Source: Candidatus Methanoperedens sp.
GTDB taxonomy: Archaea; Halobacteriota; Methanosarcinia; Methanosarcinales; Methanoperedenaceae
DNA length: 32,940 nucleotides
NCBI GenBank assembly: GCA_023249275.1
Contig: JAHFCV010000002.1
Coordinates: 1-32,940, forward strand
Reading direction: 5' to 3'
This document shows, piece by piece, positions 7,178 through 15,016 of this stretch (position 1 is the first letter of the stretch; every line of letters begins with the position of its first letter). Below the pieces are notes generated by a model, which was given only the letters and a program-made list of their open reading frames with translations, ran no database searches and was not told the origin of the DNA. Both the position numbers and the translations under genes were made by a program.

Positions 7178-7975
7178 ATGTGGCGTTTTATTGACCTTGA
7201 TAAGATTGACGGTTTTTACAGCGCAGCGCTTTTTGAATCCATTGCAAAGCATGTAGGTGCGGGTTCTTCGCCTGAAACTATTCTTTTCTGGCGCGTCCGG
7301 TCGCCTGTCGTATATCTTGGTTATCACCAGTGCGTGGATGATGATATTCGTGCTGGTTTTTGCAGGAACCACAACATCGGGATAGTACGAAGGATACTCG
7401 GAGGCGGGTGCGGCTTCTGCGATGAGAACCAGGTACTTTATTCCGTAATCGGGCGGGAGGGCGGCGTGATTCCCGGCGGCATCCAATCCGCATATACAAA
7501 AGTCCTCGGCGGCGTGGTGAACGCCCTTCTTGCTCTCGGCGCGGGCGGGGAGATCGAACCTGCGCGCAATGCGGTTTATTCAAGAGGCAGGAAGATTTCA
7601 GGAAATGCGCAGGGTCGCATTGACGGCGCTGTGCTGGTAAATGGCAGCCTGTTATTGGATTTTGATTTTGAGCTGATGGATGAAGTATTGAAAAATCCCA
7701 CAAAGAACTTAAAACCCGTATCTTCTGCAAGGGAAGGGATGATAACTTTAAAGGAAATGGGGATTACTGATATTGATTATGTTAAAAAAGTATTGAGGCA
7801 GGGGTTTGAAAACGCGCTTGGAATAAGCTCACAGAATGGCATGTTGACTTTAAGTGAAACCGATATGGCGAATAAATTATTAGATAGGTATCTCCAGCAT
7901 GATTGGACTTACAGGATGGATATTAAACGCGAGCTTCGGAAAAAACATGCCGCGCCCTCTCCTCTGCAAGCCTGA
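7178..7975 (+). CDS. lplA: Lipoate-protein ligase A family protein
   Basis: This 265-residue protein matches the biotin/lipoate ligase fold. SPVVYLGYHQ is the first substrate strand. RRILGGGCGFCDENQVLYSVI corresponds to the RR-GGG-HD motif that holds the lipoyl-AMP. RKISGNAQGR contains the catalytic Lys, and GAVLVNGSLLLDFD is the strand after it. Its length fits ligases that lack the C-terminal accessory domain, which some archaea supply as a separate LplB; none is visible here. The usual GGGA-V-HD reads GGGCGFCD, placing two cysteines where Ala and His are common. The ATG at 7178 is preferred over a TTG at 7154 inside the surface-protein gene. Its 3' end overlaps larC, on the opposite strand, by 53 bases. 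Octanoyl-transferase activity is possible. Confidence 0.75.
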   Translation: MWRFIDLDKIDGFYSAALFESIAKHVGAGSSPETILFWRVRSPVVYLGYHQCVDDDIRAGFCRNHNIGIVRRILGGGCGFCDENQVLYSVIGREGGVIPGGIQSAYTKVLGGVVNALLALGAGGEIEPARNAVYSRGRKISGNAQGRIDGAVLVNGSLLLDFDFELMDEVLKNPTKNLKPVSSAREGMITLKEMGITDIDYVKKVLRQGFENALGISSQNGMLTLSETDMANKLLDRYLQHDWTYRMDIKRELRKKHAAPSPLQA

Positions 7976-9125
7976 TAACATCCCTTACTGGAGTGCCGGA
8001 TTCCTGGGAAGCGTTTTTGCAATCCTCAAACTCGGCAGATATATTCAGCAGAACGCCCCGTAAATCCCTGGCAATCTTAACGCCTATTGAAAACGCCCTG
8101 TTGTTTATAGTAACGTTCACTTTTCCCATCTCCCTCTGCGCAATCAGCCTGTGTTTTATCGGGATTATCCGCACTCCAAGAGAACCAGTTTCTTCGATTA
8201 TTTTTCGCGCAAGCCTATCCGAATCCTCCGGCTTTGCAATGACCTGGACAATATTGCCGCTTCTCCCTTTTTTCATGGTCGCCGGTATTACTGCAACGTC
8301 CAGCGCGCCCGCCATGAGTAACTCATCTATCAGATTCCCCAGCACCTGACCCGTAACGTCATCCACGTTGGTCTCAAGAACCTCGATTCTGTCCGAGATA
8401 AGAGCCTCATCGATTTCGCCTGAGATTATCCTCAGGACATTGGGAACCGAACCATCACCACTTCCGGCGCCGTAGCCGATTTGTTCGCTCTTCATGGGAG
8501 GACACACGCCTTTTTCATTGACAAAATGTGCAAGCAGCGCAGCGCCCGTGGGAGTGAGCAATTCCCCCTCTACGGGACCCAACTTCCAGAGCAGGGAATA
8601 ATCCTTCAAAATCTCAAGCGCAGCAGGCGCAGGTACAGGAAATTTCCCGTGCGAGAACTCAATAAATCCCATGCCCACTGAGATTGGAGTGCAGTATATC
8701 CTGTGGTTTTTTAGTCCGAGGTCATGAAAAGCAGTACATGCACCTACAATATCCGCAATTGCATCTTCCTGCCCGAGTTCGTGGAAGTGAAGTTTTTCAA
8801 GGCTTACGCCGTGAACTTTTGCTTCTGCTTTCCCGAGGATGTTAAAGACCGAAATCGCATCCGATACCACGGGTCCGGATAGACCTGAGGAGCTAATCCG
8901 AGTGGTTATTTCAGCCAGCGTTGAACTGCCATCTTTTATAGTGGTTACATTGACCGAACTTGCTGCAATCCCTTTTTTGATGGTCTTTGAAAATTCAACC
9001 TTCACGTCCGCGGCGATTTCCATCGCTTCTTTAACTTTGGCGGCATCTGCCCCGAGGTCTATAAATGCGCCGATTATCATGTCGCCTGAGGCGCCAGAGA
9101 ATGGGTCAAACAGGATTGCTTTCAT
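7923..9125 (-). CDS. larC: LarC, nickel-pincer cofactor nickel insertase
   Basis: This 400-residue protein matches the DUF111/LarC family along its whole length: FDPFSGASGDMIIGAFIDLG at the N-terminus, HFHELGQEDAIADIVGA in the middle, and LETNVDDVTGQVLGNL in the C-terminal half. LarC inserts nickel into pyridinium-3,5-bisthiocarboxylic acid mononucleotide, the cofactor of lactate racemase and related enzymes. LarB, LarE and LarA are not seen here. Many archaea carry larC without a recognised racemase, so its client in this organism is unknown. It starts 25 bases after the DUF475 gene on the same strand. Its end overlaps lplA tail to tail. Confidence 0.9.
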   Translation of the reverse strand: MKAILFDPFSGASGDMIIGAFIDLGADAAKVKEAMEIAADVKVEFSKTIKKGIAASSVNVTTIKDGSSTLAEITTRISSSGLSGPVVSDAISVFNILGKAEAKVHGVSLEKLHFHELGQEDAIADIVGACTAFHDLGLKNHRIYCTPISVGMGFIEFSHGKFPVPAPAALEILKDYSLLWKLGPVEGELLTPTGAALLAHFVNEKGVCPPMKSEQIGYGAGSGDGSVPNVLRIISGEIDEALISDRIEVLETNVDDVTGQVLGNLIDELLMAGALDVAVIPATMKKGRSGNIVQVIAKPEDSDRLARKIIEETGSLGVRIIPIKHRLIAQREMGKVNVTINNRAFSIGVKIARDLRGVLLNISAEFEDCKNASQESGTPVRDVIRLAEERARHVFSEARV

Positions 9126-9150
9126 TTAGCTCTTATATCGTTTGCTGAAT

Positions 9151-10059
9151 TTATAAACACTGTCTTGACTTGTAGAAGAAATATCCTATCACGCTGATTG
9201 TAATTACAGGTGAAACCCATTGCGGAATATGAACCCCGAAACTGTCCAGTATCATTATTATCCCCAGGAAAAATATGGAATACATCGCCCCGTTTTTCAG
9301 GTATACGTATCTCTTAATCCTGTCAATATTGCTTATAGTTAGCTCCCTGACTACGAAAGCTCCAATCCCATTGCCTATGAGAATCAGCGGCACAGAAAGC
9401 GTGAAAGCAAACGCCCCAATAACACCGTCTATTGAGAACGTGGCATCGATAACCTCAAGATACATTATCTTGCTCCAGTCGCTCATGCTTGTTCCGCCTA
9501 TGAGTTCTTTTTCGTGCATCTCAGCGTTCTGTTTGAATCCATGGGTTATGAAGAACGCTGTTGAGCCGACCACAGCCCCTAATGCCATGAATGGATCTTT
9601 CTTCAAAGAGAACCAGACTATGACAGTAAGAAGAATGGAAACAATTGCATAGAACCATACGCCGTGCCGATGAAAAAACCTCTCCCCGCGCAGACCGTAG
9701 TTTTTTGCCTCGATGAACAGCCAGTGGAAGAACAGGAAAATAAGGAAAACCCCTCCGCCGACCAGTAAAAATGGCGAGGATTCCTCTATCTTATTTTTTA
9801 CAGCTTCATTTTCGCTAAAAGTAGCTATGAGGGCATCAACCGCCCCTATATCCGGGGTGTTCACCCAGACAATCAACCAGGGCAGCATTCCCCTGATAAC
9901 AAAAACCGCAAAGAACAGACCATAGAACAAAAACCAGCGCCTTGCCCTCAGCGACATCGTTGAGAGCACTTCTGCGTTGATTACAGCGTTATCGATGCTG
10001 CTTATGGTCTCAAATAGAATTAGACCCACAACAATCAGGATTATTGAGAATATTTCCAT
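9151..10059 (-). CDS. DUF475/TerC-type integral membrane protein
   Basis: The 302-residue protein has about eight or nine transmembrane helices. It carries conserved acidic residues within helices (LFETISSIDNAVINAEVL near the N-terminus, and MYLEVIDATFSIDGVIGAFAF later) typical of the TerC/DUF475 group. These paired motifs resemble metal-ion exporters such as the manganese carrier MntP/Alx, and TerC proteins are linked to tellurite resistance and Mn2+ handling. The actual substrate is not known from sequence. The gene is co-directional with larC, 25 bases downstream, so a metal-related transcript is conceivable. Its own stop codon forms part of a TATA-like stretch ahead of larC. Confidence 0.8.
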   Translation of the reverse strand: MEIFSIILIVVGLILFETISSIDNAVINAEVLSTMSLRARRWFLFYGLFFAVFVIRGMLPWLIVWVNTPDIGAVDALIATFSENEAVKNKIEESSPFLLVGGGVFLIFLFFHWLFIEAKNYGLRGERFFHRHGVWFYAIVSILLTVIVWFSLKKDPFMALGAVVGSTAFFITHGFKQNAEMHEKELIGGTSMSDWSKIMYLEVIDATFSIDGVIGAFAFTLSVPLILIGNGIGAFVVRELTISNIDRIKRYVYLKNGAMYSIFFLGIIMILDSFGVHIPQWVSPVITISVIGYFFYKSRQCL

Positions 10060-10301
10060 TTGATCAGGACTCTTTATAAGAATTACTGCGCCCTAATAGT
10101 TTTTTTGCGTATATATTTTATTCTCATATTTATTGGGCATCACTTCACAATGAAACTGCCCTGTATCATACCCATCCAGCAGCTCCATCTTATCGTGCCG
10201 GTATCCCATGTTACCAGGAACACAGTCACATCATCGGTCTATTCTTTATTTCATTTAATCCTGTTCGGGATAACGCCTGTTCCAAAGTATATCTATTGGT
10301 T

Positions 10302-10523
10302 TTATCCCTTCAGCTTTTTCTCAATAATCCCAGGCCATATCGAAGCCGATACTATCATCGAAAGCACGAATACATAGAGCATTCCCGCATATACATCCAC
10401 GAGTTTGTACATTTCAGGTTTCGTCTCCATCTTGCCAATTGCGAGCAGATAGAACAGGAGCACAATAACTATCGAAGTTGCAATACTTGCAACCACACTA
10501 TAATAGCCGAGTTTTTTCTCCAT
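10302..10523 (-). CDS. Small membrane protein downstream of CopA (73 aa)
   Basis: Two hydrophobic helices (about residues 8-28 and 45-65) are joined by a polar loop GKMETKPEMYKLVD, with a Lys-rich tail. The start at 10523 follows a strong GGAGTGA. It lies three bases after the copA stop, so the genes are almost certainly co-transcribed. No family is recognised. There are three Met residues in and just after the loop but no Cys or His, so copper handling is only a possibility. A regulatory or stabilising partner of the ATPase is the simplest idea. Confidence 0.65.
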   Translation of the reverse strand: MEKKLGYYSVVASIATSIVIVLLFYLLAIGKMETKPEMYKLVDVYAGMLYVFVLSMIVSASIWPGIIEKKLKG

Positions 10524-10526
10524 AAT

Positions 10527-13280
10527 TCACTCCTGTAGTTTTATGCGCTTCATAAGGAGCGTATTCATCGTAACTGTTACAGAGCTTGCAGCCATTGCCG
10601 CAGCCGCAAGCGCCGGATTGATAAGATAAGGGGGATTGGTAAAAGGATAAAGGATGCCCATAGCTATTGGTATTCCTACTGAGTTATAGAAGAAAGCCCA
10701 GAAGAGGTTCTGTTTTATCTTGTTCAGTGTAAGTTTGCTCAGGCGTATAGCTTTTGCAACATCCCGCACATCATTTTTTATTAGTACTATCTGGGCAGAT
10801 TCAATAGCCACATCCGTGCCGCTCCCTATGGCAATGCCCACATCTGATTGGGTAAGCGCCGGGGCATCGTTAATGCCATCCCCGACCATCGCTACTTTTT
10901 TACCCTCCGCCTGGAGTTTCTTTATTTGCGCAGCTTTATCCTCAGGAAGCACTTCTGACAATACCCTGTCGATACCTACCTGTTTTGCGATAGCTTCTGC
11001 CGTCCTTTTATTATCTCCGGTTATCATTGCAACTGAGAAGCCCATTTTATGCAGTTCTGTGACAGCATCCTTTGAATTTTCCTTCAGGGTATCGGCAACA
11101 GCTATGATACCAGCTATTTCGTTATTCAGCGCCACAATCATCGCAGTCTTTCCATTATGTTCGAGTTCTTCCAGTTTTCCCAGAAGCGGCGTGACATCCA
11201 AACCGTTTTCTGTCATCAGTTTTCGCGTTCCTATAAGCACCCTCTTGCCACCATATTTTACCTCAACTCCGCGACCGGGTATTGCTTTGAAACTCTCTGC
11301 ATCAGGTACATCAATTTTCTTGGCTTTTGCTCCTTTGAGTATGGCTTCACCAAGCGGATGTTCTGACCCTTTCTCAGCAATAGCTGCAAGTTTCAGCACC
11401 TCATTCTCATTACCCTTTATTGCTATGACGTCGGTGAGTGCGGGTTCGCCTTTCGTGAGCGTCCCTGTCTTATCGAATACGATGGTATCAAGCTTCTGTG
11501 CCTTCTCAAGCACTTCACCGCCCTTAATAAGAATGCCGTTCTCAGCGCCTTTCCCTGTGCCCACCATTATCGCTATTGGGGTGGCAAGACCTACGGCGCA
11601 CGGGCAGGAGATAATCAGCACTGTTATGGATATCAGAAGCGAAAAAAGGAATGGTGATGCCATTCCCATACCGAATGTTGAAGGCACGTTGAATTTTTCA
11701 AACCCTATGAAGAACCAGAAAAAAAACGTTAGCAGAGCAAGGACATGCACCGCAAGTATGAAATGTCCTGCAACGATGTCAGCAAGTTTCTGGATTGGCG
11801 CCTTCTGCGTCTGCGCATCTTCGACAAGTTTAATGATCTGGGCAAGCGCTGTATCAGCACCCACTTTTGTTGCCCTGAATTTTATCATCCCTGTCTTGTT
11901 CATAGTGGCGCCTATGACCTCTGAGCCAACGGTTTTCTCCACAGGTATGCTCTCGCCTGTGAGCATGGATTCATCAACTGCTGTGAGACCTTCGACGACC
12001 CTGCCGTCGACGGGTATTTTCTCACCGGGTCTTACGACCACGATATCGTTGACATTTACATCCTCAACAGGGATTTCCTTCTCCTCGCCATCCACCATTA
12101 TGCGCGCGGTCTTTGCTGCAAGTCCCATGAGTTTCCGTATGGCTTCCGATGTCTTTCCTTTCGTTAGCGCCTCAAGATACCTGCCAAGCACGATGAACAT
12201 GATAAGCAGCGCTGCCGTGTCATAATATGTGTGTTTGTATGCCTCGCCAAGATCAAGGAAGGTGGCTGCTGCACTGATCAAATATGCTGCTCCTGTCCCT
12301 GTTGCTATCAGGAGATTCATGTCTGTCATTCCGTGTTTAAGTCCTTTGTAAGTCCCTTCGAAGAACTGCCGCCCCGGGAAGAGCATTACGATCGTGGCAA
12401 GAACAAAAAGCAGGTAATCGTTTTTCAGAAAATCGGGTACGAACGTCCAGCCAAGATTTCGTCCCATGTCCCCAAGAGAGATGGGGATTGCCAGCACAAG
12501 AGCAATTATCAGGTTTGTCCTCTGGCGTTTAATCTCCTCTTCGCGCGCCCTTTGCTCCCTATCTGCATCGGATTTTTCTAATTTCTCAGAAGCAGTATAC
12601 CCAACGCTTTCTATCACTTTTATAATATCCTGGACCGAGATAATTCCAGTGTCGTATGCGATCCTGGCACGTTCAAGCGGGAAACTAACGTTCACAGAGG
12701 TTATGCCTGATGTTTTTTTAAGTGCAGTCTCGATATTGAGCGCGCATGACGCACAGTGCATCAGACCGACCTTGAGCGTTATCTCGCTCTTTGCCACTCC
12801 ATAACCAAGTGAGGTTATCGTGTTCTCAAACTCTATGGGGCTTGCTTTTGAAGAATCGTATTCGATCGCTGCTTTTTCAAACGAGAAATTAACAGAAGCT
12901 TTTACGACGCCATCTATTTTATTGAGCGCTTTTTCGATATTCTGGGCGCATGACGCGCATGTCATCCCTGTTATCTTTATTGAGGTCTTCTTTATCCCTC
13001 CATCAGCAGCAACCACTTTTGCATGTGGTTCAACGATTTTGGGCTTCACGGGCAGCGGGCATGCTTCCTCCTCTTCCACAACATCATAACCAGCATCTGC
13101 GATGGCTTTCTTGATAGTCTCAAGGTCTGTCACAGAGGAATCAAATGAGACTTTCGCCTCTCCTTTCTTAAAATTCGATGAGGCTTTTGTGACCCCTTTA
13201 ACGCTCTTTGCGGCTTCGGTTACTGTTTTTTCGCAGTGACCGCACATCATGCCTTTAATTTTTATTATGACGTCTTCCAA
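10527..13280 (-). CDS. copA: Copper-translocating P1B-type ATPase CopA with three heavy-metal domains
   Basis: The 917-residue pump shows every P-type signature. Three HMA metal-binding domains have CxxC pairs at 13/16, 108/111 and 176/179. About eight membrane helices carry the CPC motif at 559-561, typical of Cu+ (P1B-1) pumps. TGES is at 441, the phosphorylated Asp in DKTGTLTKG at 603, the HP motif at 641 and GDGINDAP at 800. YN and MxxSS motifs in the last two helices support Cu+ specificity. Three HMA domains are more than the one or two common in prokaryotes. A linker with Cys74 and His86 joins the first two. The start is a TTG preceded by AGGAGAT five bases upstream; no ATG lies nearby in frame. 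The pump exports Cu+ from the cytoplasm. Confidence 0.95.
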   Translation of the reverse strand: MEDVIIKIKGMMCGHCEKTVTEAAKSVKGVTKASSNFKKGEAKVSFDSSVTDLETIKKAIADAGYDVVEEEEACPLPVKPKIVEPHAKVVAADGGIKKTSIKITGMTCASCAQNIEKALNKIDGVVKASVNFSFEKAAIEYDSSKASPIEFENTITSLGYGVAKSEITLKVGLMHCASCALNIETALKKTSGITSVNVSFPLERARIAYDTGIISVQDIIKVIESVGYTASEKLEKSDADREQRAREEEIKRQRTNLIIALVLAIPISLGDMGRNLGWTFVPDFLKNDYLLFVLATIVMLFPGRQFFEGTYKGLKHGMTDMNLLIATGTGAAYLISAAATFLDLGEAYKHTYYDTAALLIMFIVLGRYLEALTKGKTSEAIRKLMGLAAKTARIMVDGEEKEIPVEDVNVNDIVVVRPGEKIPVDGRVVEGLTAVDESMLTGESIPVEKTVGSEVIGATMNKTGMIKFRATKVGADTALAQIIKLVEDAQTQKAPIQKLADIVAGHFILAVHVLALLTFFFWFFIGFEKFNVPSTFGMGMASPFLFSLLISITVLIISCPCAVGLATPIAIMVGTGKGAENGILIKGGEVLEKAQKLDTIVFDKTGTLTKGEPALTDVIAIKGNENEVLKLAAIAEKGSEHPLGEAILKGAKAKKIDVPDAESFKAIPGRGVEVKYGGKRVLIGTRKLMTENGLDVTPLLGKLEELEHNGKTAMIVALNNEIAGIIAVADTLKENSKDAVTELHKMGFSVAMITGDNKRTAEAIAKQVGIDRVLSEVLPEDKAAQIKKLQAEGKKVAMVGDGINDAPALTQSDVGIAIGSGTDVAIESAQIVLIKNDVRDVAKAIRLSKLTLNKIKQNLFWAFFYNSVGIPIAMGILYPFTNPPYLINPALAAAAMAASSVTVTMNTLLMKRIKLQE

Positions 13281-13313
13281 TGGAAATCTCCTGATATTCT
13301 TTTAGATTAATAC

Positions 13314-13325
13314 AGTATATACTTA
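13314..13325 (-). promoter_or_regulatory. Probable TATA box/operator of copA
   Basis: AGTATATACT is a perfect 10-base palindrome about 38 bases ahead of the copA TTG start. It fits a box A with a leader of around 15 bases holding the AGGAGAT site. The palindrome could also bind a copper regulator, but there is no direct sign of this. Confidence 0.4.
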
Positions 13326-13352
13326 TCACTTATGTTCATTCCGGTTTAAGAA

Positions 13353-13544
13353 ATGAAAAAACCAGGAGAAATATGTTTAATTCATAAAAAAGTGCCAAAA
13401 TTCCTACAGACTTATGCTGTCCGGGTCATAATAATTGCATTCCTTGCAACAGCCATGCTAATACCTCTTATCCCTCCGGGATTCGGAGTATACAATGCAC
13501 AAATTCATAAACTTTTGTGCACTATAATATTGAATGCTCAGTAA
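13353..13544 (+). CDS. Possible small membrane protein (63 aa), weak
   Basis: A 63-codon frame lies in the gap between copA and the end of mtrH. It has a Lys-rich start, one hydrophobic helix (about residues 22-45) and a short tail. No ribosome binding site is seen. A TATA-like stretch 30 bases upstream is shared with the copA promoter on the other strand. Without a homologue this could be a chance frame. Confidence 0.25.
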   Translation: MKKPGEICLIHKKVPKFLQTYAVRVIIIAFLATAMLIPLIPPGFGVYNAQIHKLLCTIILNAQ

Positions 13545-13545
13545 T

Positions 13546-13578
13546 AAAAAAAGTAAAAAAATGGTGTAAATTTACACC
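13546..13578 (-). terminator. Palindromic terminator overlapping the mtrH stop codon
   Basis: GGTGTAAATTTACACC at 13563-13578 is a perfect 16-base palindrome. The TAA stop of mtrH lies inside it. On the minus strand it is followed by two T-runs of seven bases. Together these resemble an intrinsic terminator or 3'-end processing signal closing the mtr operon. Confidence 0.55.
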
Positions 13579-14522
13579 AATTTCTTTATCGGATGTGATT
13601 CAGCAAGCACGCTAAGACCAAGGTCTTTTGCGGTCTCACCCAGCATTATGTCCACCATTGCAACAGCCGGGAATACACGCTTTACGTTCTCTATTGGACC
13701 GTACAGCAGGAAATTTGCGCCCATTATCTGTGCAACGAGGTTTGTGCCTATGTCAACAGGCGGCCATGACTCGGTCTTTGCATCAGGGTCTGTTTTCTTG
13801 TATTTCTTCATCCAGTCCCAGGCAGATGCCATGTTGTGGAAACCTCCGCCTGCCGGTAAACCTAATTTGCCTTTTACTGCAAGAACTGACCTGATGGTCG
13901 CACCAGAGCCTGCTCCGAGAGGTGTTGCAGCAACATCCACAAGAGGTCTTGTGATTCCAACTTCCTTAGCTACATCGAGCATGCCTTTTGCCTGCCCTGT
14001 GCCTCCCTTCTCAAGGATTTCCAGTTTGCCTTCAACGCTTGGGTTTGTGGCGTTGAACGCCAGAACGATGGCAGAGGTAAGCTTGCTTTCCTTGAGCGCT
14101 TTTATCTCATCAGCGCCAATGCTGGCATTGATGGAGTTGTGTATAGCACGCTTCTCGACGCCTATTTCCTTTGCATATCTTGCCGCTGCTGCTCTTGTAT
14201 GACCGTCTGATGAATCCACAAGGAAGGGGACATCATCGCAGATATCCACGAACCAGTCAATATATTTCTTGATCGCTTCAGGTGTTTCGCCCACGAGCTG
14301 GTTGAAATATGGATTTCCTGTTGTATCTCCCATCACTTCCTGTGTATTCCACAGTTTCTCGGCTGCAGCTTTGTCAAATACACCGTGGTCTTCATCAGTC
14401 ACGATCTTATGTTTTAAATAAAACATCGTACTGACCAGTACTGTTGGGTATTCTCCCGGCTGTCCGCCCACTTTTATCTTACCGAACTCAAATACTTCTT
14501 GTTTCTTATCAAATCTGAACAT
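13572..14522 (-). CDS. mtrH: MtrH, methyl-H4MPT:coenzyme M methyltransferase subunit H
   Basis: This 316-residue soluble subunit takes the methyl group from methyl-tetrahydromethanopterin and passes it to the cobamide on MtrA. In methane oxidation the reaction runs in reverse. The N-terminal MFRFDKKQEVFEFG...GGQPGEYPTVLVSTMFY and later DSSDGHTRAAAARYAKE are typical of MtrH, a TIM-barrel methyltransferase related to MtgA and pterin-binding enzymes. It is the last gene of mtrEDCBAFGH, nine bases after mtrG, and its stop codon sits inside the terminator palindrome. Length agrees with methanogen MtrH (about 310-320). Confidence 0.97.
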   Translation of the reverse strand: MFRFDKKQEVFEFGKIKVGGQPGEYPTVLVSTMFYLKHKIVTDEDHGVFDKAAAEKLWNTQEVMGDTTGNPYFNQLVGETPEAIKKYIDWFVDICDDVPFLVDSSDGHTRAAAARYAKEIGVEKRAIHNSINASIGADEIKALKESKLTSAIVLAFNATNPSVEGKLEILEKGGTGQAKGMLDVAKEVGITRPLVDVAATPLGAGSGATIRSVLAVKGKLGLPAGGGFHNMASAWDWMKKYKKTDPDAKTESWPPVDIGTNLVAQIMGANFLLYGPIENVKRVFPAVAMVDIMLGETAKDLGLSVLAESHPIKKLV

Positions 14523-14531
14523 CTTAGCACC

Positions 14532-14792
14532 TCATTTAAATAATACGCTCTGGAGGAATGACTGCAATCTTGGAAGCACAGGTGAAAGCAGCAGTAATAG
14601 ATATACTACGACTATCATCAGCGCAGCGCATATTCCATACAGGATTCCAATATCTCTTCCGATTTTTTTCCCATATCTCTGGTGTATCTCCGAATTTGTG
14701 AACTCGATCTTTTCATCTATCTCGTTCAATTTCAGGATTATATTCTTGTAGTCCTCAGGATCTACGATTACTATCGGGACTTTATCTGCCAT
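14532..14792 (-). CDS. mtrG: MtrG, methyltransferase complex subunit G
   Basis: This small 86-residue subunit has a charged N-terminal part containing a probable coiled coil (ILKLNEIDEKIEFTNSEIHQ), then one C-terminal transmembrane helix (IGILYGICAALMIVVVYLLLL). The length and helix position match MtrG of methanogens, which helps anchor the stalk of the Mtr complex. It lies four bases after mtrF in the conserved operon order. Confidence 0.93.
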   Translation of the reverse strand: MADKVPIVIVDPEDYKNIILKLNEIDEKIEFTNSEIHQRYGKKIGRDIGILYGICAALMIVVVYLLLLLSPVLPRLQSFLQSVLFK

Positions 14793-14796
14793 TTTA

Positions 14797-15015
14797 TCAC
14801 CTCAATACCGGAATCAGTACCGTCGCCATAACTATCACGAAACCGATTACGAATCCTATCACGCCTGTGGCTCCAACTCCGGATTCAAGTTTCTGGTTCC
14901 TTGCTATGAGCTGACCCCTGTACCTGATATCTTCGACCAGTGATTCAATGGCTGCCATTGAAGGGGCTACTACCATTGGCACGCCTTTCCCGTATTCGTA
15001 TTCTTTCTCTGCCAT
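14797..15015 (-). CDS. mtrF: MtrF, methyltransferase complex subunit F
   Basis: This 72-residue subunit carries VPMVVAPSMAAIESLVEDIRYRGQLIARNQKLESG, a region shared with the N-terminal part of MtrA-type helices, followed by one transmembrane helix. The ATG at 15015 is chosen because GGAGGTG of the mtrA 3' end precedes it. A start three codons earlier would overlap mtrA more. It is one base away from the mtrA stop. Confidence 0.93.
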   Translation of the reverse strand: MAEKEYEYGKGVPMVVAPSMAAIESLVEDIRYRGQLIARNQKLESGVGATGVIGFVIGFVIVMATVLIPVLR

Positions 15016-15016
15016 T

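Noticed and set aside
10060..10301. Possible small genes between the CopA partner and the DUF475 gene
   Set aside because: A 105-codon plus-strand frame and a roughly 30-codon Trp-rich minus-strand frame are both open, but neither has a ribosome site; TATA-like AAAATATATACG near 10113 probably serves the DUF475 gene.
10720..12225. A 501-codon plus-strand frame
   Set aside because: It is the antisense shadow of copA, whose motifs are unmistakable; the frame has Ser/Thr/Ile-rich composition typical of a shadow.
13353..13544. A confident small membrane gene
   Set aside because: Kept only as a weak feature: no ribosome site and no homologue recognised.
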